This document shows, in pieces, positions 1 through 6,603 of a stretch of 6,880 nt of DNA. The stretch covers positions 1-6,880 of the forward strand of contig JANZKD010000091.1 of assembly GCA_025061245.1 (NCBI GenBank), read 5' to 3'. The notes below the pieces were generated by a model. It was not told where the DNA came from and searched no databases. It worked only from the letters and a program-made list of their open reading frames with translations. A program made the translations under genes and the position numbers. Origin of the DNA: Candidatus Culexmicrobium profundum (GTDB taxonomy: Archaea; Thermoproteota; Methanomethylicia; Culexarchaeales; Culexmicrobiaceae). How positions within the stretch are numbered: position 1 is the stretch's first letter; the number at the start of each line of letters is the position of its first letter.

Positions 1-23
1 AGGTACAAGAATAGTTGTGATGA

Positions 24-37
24 ATAAAATTTATATA
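24..37 (+). promoter_or_regulatory. Archaeal-type promoter (BRE-like stretch plus TATA box) for the hsdMSR operon
   Basis: The sequence shows an A-rich stretch (ATAAAA, 24-29) directly followed by TTTATATA (30-37). In archaea TFB contacts a purine-rich BRE next to the TATA box bound by TBP, and transcription starts about 22-27 bases downstream, which would be near 57-63 here. That leaves a leader of roughly 30 bases before the first coding codon at 90, with room for the Shine-Dalgarno at 78-83. No convincing bacterial -35/-10 pair is visible. No other intergenic space exists in the window, so this is the only obvious promoter for all four genes. The start site is inferred, not seen. Confidence 0.6.
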
Positions 38-58
38 CCTAAATAAAGATTAAGGTAT
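35..58. repeat. Short inverted repeat between TATA box and predicted transcript start (candidate operator)
   Basis: ATACCT at 35-40 is the exact reverse complement of AGGTAT at 53-58, with 12 bases between the arms. The left arm overlaps the end of the TATA box and the right arm reaches the predicted transcription start, a position where archaeal repressors commonly act. A further AGGTAT lies at 80-85, overlapping the Shine-Dalgarno, and AGGTAC at 1-6. Six-base arms in AT-rich DNA can arise by chance, so the operator role is inference. The nearest candidate binder would be the winged-helix-like N-terminus of HsdM. Confidence 0.3.
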
Positions 59-77
59 TAAATGAATAAAAATCTTT

Positions 78-83
78 GGAGGT
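78..83 (+). promoter_or_regulatory. Shine-Dalgarno GGAGGT that fixes the hsdM start at a CTG codon
   Basis: GGAGGT is a perfect core match to the anti-Shine-Dalgarno end of 16S rRNA. It sits 6 bases before the CTG at 90, an ideal spacing. No ATG, GTG or TTG occurs in the hsdM frame between the in-frame stop TGA (63-65) and the TTG at 162. That TTG has no comparable Shine-Dalgarno at a workable distance. This site therefore argues for the CTG start. Confidence 0.75.
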
Positions 84-89
84 ATAAAA

Positions 90-1862
90 CTGTCATCACT
101 AATTGGAATTAACTGGTCTGCTGTAGGTAAGCTTGAAGAGTGGGCCAGAAAACGCTATCTCTTGCTTGTTGAGGAATTTGGTTCTAAAAATTTTACAACT
201 AAAGACGTTGAAGAAGTTTTAAGAAAAAGAGATCTAGGACTTGAAAATGTCAACAAGCTTCTTTCAGCCCTAAGAAAAGTAGGTCTAATAGAAGTTGAAG
301 AAAATCCTCAAGATTTTAGAAGAAAAATCTACCGTCTTGTTTTCCTCAAACCTGTTATTACCCCTAAAAAGCCTGTTGTCGGCCGGGATAGTTTAATTAA
401 ATTGCTGAAAAACGGGGCAGATCTAATAAGAACAGCCATAGACTATAAAGTCTTACTTTTATTCCTATTCTATAAAACCGTTAGTGACAAATGGCATTCT
501 ATCGCAGACAAGTACGTTAGAGAAGGTTTTTCAAAAGAAGAAGCCTATATCCTAGCTAACAGCGACTATATCACGCTTTACGATGAAAAAGAGAAAAAAC
601 TCTACAGCTGGCACGAAATAACCAAAAGCAGAGAAACCATTAAAGAAATTGCAAACGCAATAATTAAAATCTCCAGAGTGAACGAAAAAATTCAAGACCT
701 CCAAAAACTGGTCGAAGTTCTAGGCTTCCTAGGCTTCATAAGTGAAGATAACATGAACATTTTAGAAGGACTAGTCCAATTATTCAATCAATACGATTTT
801 TCAGAAATCAATTATGATGCAATAGGTGATGCGTATCAATGGGTTCTATCATATTTTGCGCCTCAAAAGGCGAAAGAAGGAGAAACATACACACCGCGCG
901 AAGTCATCAAATTAATCGTTCAAATCCTAGATATTGAAGATGGAAGCAGAGTTCTAGACCCTGCTTGCGGATCTGGTGCAATGCTTATTGAGGCCTATAA
1001 CTACGTAAGAGAAAAAATTAACGGTAAAAAACCCAGCCTAGAACTTCTCGGACAAGAAATAAACGAAACAATGGCTATTATTGCAAAAATGAACCTCATA
1101 CTTCACGGAATTGAAGGTTATCAAATATTTGTAGGCAACAGCCTTACCAACCCAAAATTTGAAGAAGCAGACTACGTTATCGCAAATCCTCCCTGGAATC
1201 AAGACGGGTATAATGAAACCAATCTTGGCCAACCATCAGTTAGAAAGATATACACAAGTCTAGGCATAAACGGCTTTACTCCAAAGAACACTGCCGACTG
1301 GGCCTGGATACAACTAATGAACTACTATGCAAATAAAAAAGTAGGAATAGTCCTAGATAACGGAGCATTATTTAGAGGAGGAAGAGAAAAACGCATTCGC
1401 AGAGCAGTTATTGAAAAAGACTTAATTGAAGCAATCATATTACTCCCTGAAAAACTCTTTTACAACACAGGAGCTCCAGGCGCGATCATAATATTTAATA
1501 AAAATAAGCCTGAAGAAAGAAGAAATAAAATACTATTCATAAATGCATCATTAGAATATGAAAGCCATCCGGAGATTAAACGCTTAAACATACTTGCAGA
1601 AAAGAATATTAGAAGGATTGTTGAAGCCTATAGACAATTTAAAAATATTGAAGGCTTTGCAAAAGTTGTCTCTCTTGATGAAATAAAGGCAAACGACTAT
1701 AATCTCAATGTAACTCTTTACATTTTTCCTAAAATTGAAGAGGAAGAAATAGACATAGAGAAGGAACTTAAAGAATTTGAAAGAATAGAAGCAGAAGAAA
1801 AGAGGCTTGTCAGCAAAGCATTAAATTATATAAGAGAAGTTCTGGAGGCGAATAAAAAATGA
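90..1862 (+). CDS. hsdM: Type I restriction-modification N6-adenine methyltransferase (HsdM) with N-terminal winged-helix-like extension
   Basis: HsdM transfers a methyl group from S-adenosylmethionine to the N6 of adenine in the target chosen by HsdS, and is part of both the methylase and the restriction complex. With the CTG start it has 590 residues; the TTG at 162 would give 566. Residues 1-85 or so look like a winged helix-turn-helix (alternating helices, then a short hairpin), which the standard family of about 500-530 residues lacks. A helical HsdM-type N-domain follows. The catalytic Rossmann domain has YTPREV at 267-272, the AdoMet motif DPACGSG at 290-296 and the adenine-methylase motif NPPW at 366-369. 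A later motif, FRGGREKRIRR, is at about 428-438. The C-terminus (about 550-590) is a charged helix, likely the contact with HsdS. The CTG start is preferred because GGAGGT lies 6 bases upstream and the added 24 residues complete the first helix. Its stop overlaps the hsdS start by 4 bases. Function is secure; the start is fairly secure. Confidence 0.93.
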   Translation: MSSLIGINWSAVGKLEEWARKRYLLLVEEFGSKNFTTKDVEEVLRKRDLGLENVNKLLSALRKVGLIEVEENPQDFRRKIYRLVFLKPVITPKKPVVGRDSLIKLLKNGADLIRTAIDYKVLLLFLFYKTVSDKWHSIADKYVREGFSKEEAYILANSDYITLYDEKEKKLYSWHEITKSRETIKEIANAIIKISRVNEKIQDLQKLVEVLGFLGFISEDNMNILEGLVQLFNQYDFSEINYDAIGDAYQWVLSYFAPQKAKEGETYTPREVIKLIVQILDIEDGSRVLDPACGSGAMLIEAYNYVREKINGKKPSLELLGQEINETMAIIAKMNLILHGIEGYQIFVGNSLTNPKFEEADYVIANPPWNQDGYNETNLGQPSVRKIYTSLGINGFTPKNTADWAWIQLMNYYANKKVGIVLDNGALFRGGREKRIRRAVIEKDLIEAIILLPEKLFYNTGAPGAIIIFNKNKPEERRNKILFINASLEYESHPEIKRLNILAEKNIRRIVEAYRQFKNIEGFAKVVSLDEIKANDYNLNVTLYIFPKIEEEEIDIEKELKEFERIEAEEKRLVSKALNYIREVLEANKK

Positions 1863-3154
1863 ATTTCTACAAAGAGGAGGGATTCAAAGAAACACCAATC
1901 GGCTGGATTCCAGAAGATTGGAAAGTTGTTAAGCTTGGAGACCTTTGCAGATTCCAAAGAGGCTTTTCATATCATAGTGATCAAATAACCAAAGAACCCA
2001 CCAAATTTAGATTTATCACAATTAACGACTTCGAAAAAGAAGGAGGACTAAAACGAGACGCTGAGCGGATTTATATTAAAGAGAATGTAAGTATAGACCC
2101 AGACTTCTTCCTAAATAATGGCGACATCCTCATAGCCAATACAGATATGAGTAGGGGGTTTATAATCGGAGCTCCAATCTTAATTGAAGATGTCAATGGT
2201 AAACTTGTTTACTCAATGGATTTGACTAGATTAATTTTTGATAAATCTATAATCGATAGCAAATTTCTATTCTACTACCTGACATACAAGCCTATACGTC
2301 AGAAGATGAAATCTTTTTCTCAGGGCACCAACGTATTACATCTAAATCATAAACTTGTCAAAAATATGAAAATTACACTTCCATTGCTTCTAGAACAAAA
2401 GGCTATAGCGCATGTTCTTTCAACAGTTGATAAAGCCATTCAGAAAACAGATGAAATTATAATGAAAACTAAGAGGCTTAAAAGGGGTCTGATGCAAGAG
2501 CTTTTAATGAAGGGAATAGGGCATAAGGAATTTAAGGATACAGAGCTTGGAAGAATTCCGAAGGAATGGAAGGTTGTTAGATTAGGAGATACTTTAGATT
2601 TATGTCAATATGGATTATCGATTAAGATGGATAGACAGGGCAAATATCCAATTATTAGGATGGATGAAATAGAGGATGGTTATGTTGTTCCTAGAATTAC
2701 AAAGTATGTTAACTTAGATGAAAAAACTTTCAGAATGTTCAAATTGGAAAAAGGAGATATTTTATTTAATAGGACAAACAGTTATGAACTTGTAGGAAGG
2801 ACCGGTATTTTCTTATTAGATGGAAATTATGTCTTTGCTTCCTATTTAATAAGACTTAGAGTTAAAAGGGATATTGCTGATCCTCATTTTTTAACGTTTT
2901 ATATGATTTTTTCTCACAATAGGCTTAGGCAATTAGCTACTAGAGCAGTACATCAAGCCAACATTAACGCTACTAATCTAAGAAAATTCAAGGTTCCACT
3001 TCCGCCCCTGGAGGAACAAAAAAGAATAGCTGAAATTCTCTCTTCTATAGATAACATTTTGAAATTAAAGAAAAAGAAAAGAGAAAAATTGGTTAGGATG
3101 AAGAGGAGATTGATGGATTTGCTTTTGACTGGTAAGGTTAGGGTGAGGCTATGA
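1859..3154 (+). CDS. hsdS: Type I restriction-modification specificity subunit (HsdS), two target-recognition domains
   Basis: HsdS (431 residues) binds the two halves of a split DNA target and holds HsdM and HsdR on it. The usual pseudo-twofold layout is visible: TRD1 at about 21-175, a central conserved helical region at about 176-225, TRD2 at about 236-380 and a C-terminal conserved helix at about 381-431. Typical family motifs are present: IPEDWKVVKLGD at 17-28 repeated as IPKEWKVVRLGD at 233-244, GDILIANTD (88-96) matched by GDILFNRTN (299-307), NINATNLRKFKVPLPPLEEQ (368-387), and the conserved helices starting LLEQKAIA (177-184) and LEEQKRIA (384-391). The two TRDs differ in sequence, so the two half-sites probably differ; the bases recognised cannot be read from sequence alone. 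The ATG overlaps the hsdM stop and has GGAGG at 1844-1848, 10 bases upstream. Synonymous codon choice changes near 2460, inside the central region, which suggests domain exchange. No second hsdS or recombinase is in the window. Confidence 0.95.
   Translation: MNFYKEEGFKETPIGWIPEDWKVVKLGDLCRFQRGFSYHSDQITKEPTKFRFITINDFEKEGGLKRDAERIYIKENVSIDPDFFLNNGDILIANTDMSRGFIIGAPILIEDVNGKLVYSMDLTRLIFDKSIIDSKFLFYYLTYKPIRQKMKSFSQGTNVLHLNHKLVKNMKITLPLLLEQKAIAHVLSTVDKAIQKTDEIIMKTKRLKRGLMQELLMKGIGHKEFKDTELGRIPKEWKVVRLGDTLDLCQYGLSIKMDRQGKYPIIRMDEIEDGYVVPRITKYVNLDEKTFRMFKLEKGDILFNRTNSYELVGRTGIFLLDGNYVFASYLIRLRVKRDIADPHFLTFYMIFSHNRLRQLATRAVHQANINATNLRKFKVPLPPLEEQKRIAEILSSIDNILKLKKKKREKLVRMKRRLMDLLLTGKVRVRL
1892..1945 (+). 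repeat. hsdS internal repeat A, copy 1 (start of TRD1)
   Basis: This encodes HsdS residues 12-29, containing IPEDWKVVKLGD. It aligns without gaps to residues 228-245 (nt 2540-2593) with 11 of 18 identical residues. It is the N-terminal edge of the first half of the pseudo-symmetric specificity subunit. Confidence 0.85.
2378..2440 (+). repeat. hsdS internal repeat B, copy 1 (central conserved helix)
   Basis: This encodes HsdS residues 174-194, containing LLEQKAIAHVLS. It aligns without gaps to residues 381-401 (nt 2999-3061) with 11 of 21 identical residues. In the family this helix, with its partner at the C-terminus, spaces the two recognition domains and contacts HsdM. It is also a common breakpoint for TRD exchange. 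Confidence 0.85.
2540..2593 (+). repeat. hsdS internal repeat A, copy 2 (start of TRD2)
   Basis: This encodes HsdS residues 228-245, containing IPKEWKVVRLGD, the second copy of the TRD lead-in sequence found at nt 1892-1945. The DNA copies differ at many third positions (AAA versus AAG, CCA versus CCG), so the repeat is old at the DNA level or the two halves have different origins. Confidence 0.85.
2999..3061 (+). repeat. hsdS internal repeat B, copy 2 (C-terminal conserved helix)
   Basis: This encodes HsdS residues 381-401, containing LEEQKRIAEILS, the partner of the central helix at nt 2378-2440. It is followed by a strongly basic helix (Lys/Arg-rich, about 402-418) to the C-terminus, which pairs with the central helix in known HsdS structures. 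Confidence 0.85.
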
Positions 3155-6100
3155 ATAGTCTTTCAAGTTCTTTAATTTCTGAATTTGCGGATGTAGAAGA
3201 GTTGAGAGATAAGTTAGAGAGTTTGAATTGGGAGGATGGAAAGAAGTATAGTTTAGTGGAAAATCTGCTTTTGAATAACTTTATTTATGATATTGTTTTT
3301 GAGAAGAAATTTTATGAGTTAAATGGATCTTTTTTGAGAGATTTAACTGAGGCTGAAAGGAGAGAAGTTTTAGATCATGTTAAGAGTATTCTTAGAAATG
3401 TATCTGAAGCTGTACTTCTAGATTATTTGAAATATGGTGTTGAGTATACTGTGAAGAGGAGTGAGAAGAGGACTTTTCGGCTAATAGACTTTGATAATAT
3501 CGAAAATAACAGTTTCATTTATGCTAGGGAGATAAAGTATCCTGGTTCGCCTAGAAATGTTAAGCCAGATTTTACACTTTTTGTTAATGGGATACCCTTA
3601 GCGATTATTGAGGTTAAGCCTTCAACTAGAATAGGTTCTGAGGAGGAGGCTGTTGATCAAATAAGGAGATATGAGCAGGAGTCTCCTGAGCTTTTTAGGT
3701 TTGTTCAGTTTGCCATAGCTTATGGTCATAAGAAGCTTTTTCTTCCGACTTATCCGAATTGGAGTAAGAAAAGGAGGTTGACTCCTGCTCAGACATGGAA
3801 GATTGAGAAGAAAGAGGGTAATCTTTTATTAAAAATTGAATCCATCGACCATTTATTACAGCCATCTGTTCTTCTAAATGTCATTAAATGGTTTACTTTC
3901 TTTAGGGAGAAGGAGGGGAGTATAGACAAGATTATTGGAAGATATAATCAATATCTGGCGACTGAAAAAGCTCTGCAGAGAATGTCCAGCTACTTGAATA
4001 ATAAAGATGAAAAGCAAAGGGGTCTTATATGGCATTGGCAGGGGAGTGGTAAGACTTATACTATGTTTTTTATTGCGAATAGATTTTTTGAGGAGTTTTT
4101 TGATAGAAATCCACTCGTATTCTTTATAGTTGATCGAAGAGATCTTCAAAGACAACTTAAAGATTTTATAGATGGGTTGAAGGCTTCTAAGTTTAAGAGT
4201 TATCTCCGAGTTATTGAAAGTATAGAAGAATTAAAGGAGGAGATTTCTAGGATAAAGAGAAGTGAGTATAGGCATGGCATTATAGCTAAGGGAATCTATG
4301 TAGTATTAATTCAAAAGTTTAAAAGAGAGGAGTTTGAAAGTTTACTTTTAAGTCTCGGTGAAGAGCAATTAGAATATTTAAAACAAGTAGATAGAGGAAA
4401 GTATAAGAGGATAAGAAGAGAGCTGCAGAGATTACCATTAGAAGAGAGAAAGAGGAAGCTAATGGAGCTTGGAGGTATTCAAAAGAAGGAGATTCTTCTC
4501 TTAATAGATGAGGCTCATAGAAGTCAGTATGGACTTTTAGCGTCAATGATGAAGAATGTATTTGAAAATGCTATGAGATTTGCTTTCACTGGAACACCAG
4601 TCTTTAAATTTGAAAGAAATACGTTTCTTGAATTTGCTTATCCTCCAAGAGAATATTACTTAGACGTCTACTTCATAAGAGACTCAATTTCCGATAACTT
4701 CACTCTACCCATAGTTTACGATGTAATTCAAGAGGGAAAGCCAACTACTGAGGGAATTAAAATTCTTCTAGAGGATGAAGATATAAAGAAGTATATTGAG
4801 GATTGGATTGAATCTTCAAGTCAAGGAAGCGCTGCAGATGATATTGAAACCTTTCTAGAAAGTGGAGAGTTTACAGAACTTCCTCCAAGTGAAAGAATAA
4901 TTGTAACTAGAAGTGAAATAAGACGGCATCTAAATAAAGTGAGGGTTTTCTTAACAAATGAGAGGCGACTTGAAAGGCTGGCTAAGCATATTGCGGAGAG
5001 AATTGAAGCTGACACTGAGAACTTTAGATTTAAGGCTATGGTTGTAACTGCAAATAGGGAAGCATGTGTTCATATGAAACGATTTCTAGATCGTGAACTT
5101 AAAAAGCGTTATGCTCAGCGCTATGGAGAGGAAAATGTTGAGAAATGGACTGAAATTGTCATGACCTATCAACATAACGATAGAGGGATAATTCTAGATT
5201 ATAAGGAGGAATTGATTAAGAGGAGAGGGAAAAGCGATACAAATGAAATAAATTTGGATATTCAAAGAGAGTTTAAAGAGGAGGAGAATCCAAAAATCCT
5301 TATAGTTACAGATATGCTAATAACAGGTTTTGATGCTCCAATTCTTAAGGTAATGTATTTAGATAAGCCACTATATGAGCATAGACTTCTTCAAGCTATT
5401 GCAAGAGTAAACCGCCCATATAAAGATGAAATATCTGAAAAGAAGTATGGACTCATAGTTGACTCAGTAGGACTCTTGAGATATGTGAGAGAAAGCCTTA
5501 AAAAGTTTCAGCTGATTGCAGACAGAAGAATAGCTAGAGATGTGGAAGAAAATGTTCTTGGCAGAATTGAAAGGAGGATTGAGGAGTTTAAGCAAAATCT
5601 GAAGAACCTGAAAAGTTTTCTGAAGAGTCTGAAGGTTGGAGGAAGAGATCTAAGCATAAATATAGACGAAATTAAAGAGGAAATAAAAACCAATAAGAGA
5701 AAGGCCTTGGAAACGCTTAAAGAAGTAGTTGATCCAAAAACCAGAATAATAGCTACATTCTGGACTACGCCTGAAATTCAAATTCTACTTCGTAGACTTA
5801 AAGAAGTAATCGATTTGTTTAAAGCCTTAGGTTCACATAAAGAGAAAATCTACTATGTCAAAGATGTAGAAATCCTAGCATATATTTATGGAAAAATACT
5901 TTTTTATATTAAGGGGAGAAGAGTTCCGAGAGAATTTTGGGATGGACTGGTAGAATTAATACATGAAAAAACACTTGTAACTGATTTCCGTACAATAATG
6001 AAGACAGAAATAAACAATGACGCCTTAAGAAAAGTCCTAAACAGAATTAGAGAGAAAATTTCAGCGAGAAGACTAATTGCAGAGCCAACAATAGCAGATG

Positions 6101-6603
6101 CCTACAGAATTCTTAGAAGTCTACTGGAAGTAGATTTGGCTAATCCAGTATATAAGGCCATATATGACAGAATAGAGCGAGCAAGAGAAGAATGGATTAA
6201 AAGGAACATCGATACTGAAGTATTCATAAAAATTCTATCAGAGTCAATAGATGAAAAAATCAAATATGATGAGAAAGTATCAGTAAAATCTCCAACAGAG
6301 AGAATAATTGAAACAGTAAACATTCTAATAAATAGGAGATTCCTAGAAGGCAGAAAAGTATCGTTCCAGTTAAGAGAACTAAGTGAGAGTATTCCAGAGA
6401 TAATGAAAGCACCAAAAATAACTGAATCTCATGAAAGAAAGCTTAGAACAGCACTATTAAAAGACCTTTTCAGAGAAATGAAAAAAGTAAAAGAAAACAT
6501 AAGCAAAATTCTACCAGAACTAAAGAATTTTGCTGAAACAGTCACCACAGAATATATAGTGAGAGAAATTGAAAAAGCAAGAAAAGGAGGAACCACCAAA
6601 TGA
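3151..6603 (+). CDS. hsdR: Type I restriction endonuclease/translocase subunit (HsdR)
   Basis: HsdR (1150 residues) joins the HsdM-HsdS complex on unmethylated DNA, pulls DNA in using ATP, and cuts far from the target. The N-terminal PD-(D/E)xK nuclease is intact: D140 (in VKPDFT), E154 and K156 (in IIEVKP), with Q170 and Y174 forming the RecB-like QxxxY motif. The SF2 motor has Walker A QGSGKT at 297-302, DEAH at 453-456 followed by RSQYG, FTGTP at 479-483, TDMLITGFDAP at 720-730 and QAIARVNRP at 748-756. From about 780 to the end it is helical, as expected for the domain that docks on the methylase. Length is within the family range. A charged helical stretch at 391-447, between the IQKF strand and the DEAH box, looks longer than in many relatives. 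The ATG overlaps the hsdS stop, with GGTGA at 3142-3146 upstream. Codon choice changes along the gene: G-ended Glu/Lys codons dominate early, A-ended ones late. No frameshift or missing motif is seen, so it should be active. Confidence 0.96.
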   Translation: MNSLSSSLISEFADVEELRDKLESLNWEDGKKYSLVENLLLNNFIYDIVFEKKFYELNGSFLRDLTEAERREVLDHVKSILRNVSEAVLLDYLKYGVEYTVKRSEKRTFRLIDFDNIENNSFIYAREIKYPGSPRNVKPDFTLFVNGIPLAIIEVKPSTRIGSEEEAVDQIRRYEQESPELFRFVQFAIAYGHKKLFLPTYPNWSKKRRLTPAQTWKIEKKEGNLLLKIESIDHLLQPSVLLNVIKWFTFFREKEGSIDKIIGRYNQYLATEKALQRMSSYLNNKDEKQRGLIWHWQGSGKTYTMFFIANRFFEEFFDRNPLVFFIVDRRDLQRQLKDFIDGLKASKFKSYLRVIESIEELKEEISRIKRSEYRHGIIAKGIYVVLIQKFKREEFESLLLSLGEEQLEYLKQVDRGKYKRIRRELQRLPLEERKRKLMELGGIQKKEILLLIDEAHRSQYGLLASMMKNVFENAMRFAFTGTPVFKFERNTFLEFAYPPREYYLDVYFIRDSISDNFTLPIVYDVIQEGKPTTEGIKILLEDEDIKKYIEDWIESSSQGSAADDIETFLESGEFTELPPSERIIVTRSEIRRHLNKVRVFLTNERRLERLAKHIAERIEADTENFRFKAMVVTANREACVHMKRFLDRELKKRYAQRYGEENVEKWTEIVMTYQHNDRGIILDYKEELIKRRGKSDTNEINLDIQREFKEEENPKILIVTDMLITGFDAPILKVMYLDKPLYEHRLLQAIARVNRPYKDEISEKKYGLIVDSVGLLRYVRESLKKFQLIADRRIARDVEENVLGRIERRIEEFKQNLKNLKSFLKSLKVGGRDLSINIDEIKEEIKTNKRKALETLKEVVDPKTRIIATFWTTPEIQILLRRLKEVIDLFKALGSHKEKIYYVKDVEILAYIYGKILFYIKGRRVPREFWDGLVELIHEKTLVTDFRTIMKTEINNDALRKVLNRIREKISARRLIAEPTIADAYRILRSLLEVDLANPVYKAIYDRIERAREEWIKRNIDTEVFIKILSESIDEKIKYDEKVSVKSPTERIIETVNILINRRFLEGRKVSFQLRELSESIPEIMKAPKITESHERKLRTALLKDLFREMKKVKENISKILPELKNFAETVTTEYIVREIEKARKGGTTK
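6586..6590 (+). promoter_or_regulatory. Shine-Dalgarno GGAGG for the metallopeptidase gene, inside the end of hsdR
   Basis: GGAGG lies within the last hsdR codons (the Gly-Gly of the C-terminus) and ends 9 bases before the ATG at 6600. Together with the ATGA overlap it supports a real, translationally coupled fourth gene despite the truncation. Confidence 0.7.

Larger units (their letters stand above)
20..71. repeat. 10-base direct repeat ATGAATAAAA flanking the TATA box
   Basis: ATGAATAAAA occurs exactly at 20-29 and again at 62-71. The two copies are 42 bases apart, close to four helical turns of B-DNA, so they face the same side of the helix. The first copy contains the BRE-like stretch and the second lies at or just after the predicted transcript start. 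They could be paired protein-binding sites, but the sequence is low-complexity and A-rich, so chance is a serious alternative. Confidence 0.25.

Noticed and set aside
1..30. End of an upstream gene in the first 30 bases.
   Set aside because: Stops occur in the plus frames but there is too little sequence to support coding on either strand.
62..112. A 16-codon ORF starting ATG at 62, near the predicted transcript start, which could be a leaderless leader peptide overlapping the hsdM Shine-Dalgarno.
   Set aside because: It is short, has no recognisable residue pattern (no run of regulatory codons), and is likely a chance frame; it is also out of frame with hsdM, so it is not an upstream start.
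162..164. TTG as the start of hsdM.
   Set aside because: There is no Shine-Dalgarno at a workable distance, and it falls inside what looks like one continuous helix; the CTG at 90 with GGAGGT fits better.
1859..3154. Phase-variable hsdS, through inversion or repeat slippage.
   Set aside because: No second hsdS or partial hsdS copy, no recombinase gene, and no long homopolymer or simple tandem repeat was seen; the internal repeats are diverged at the DNA level.
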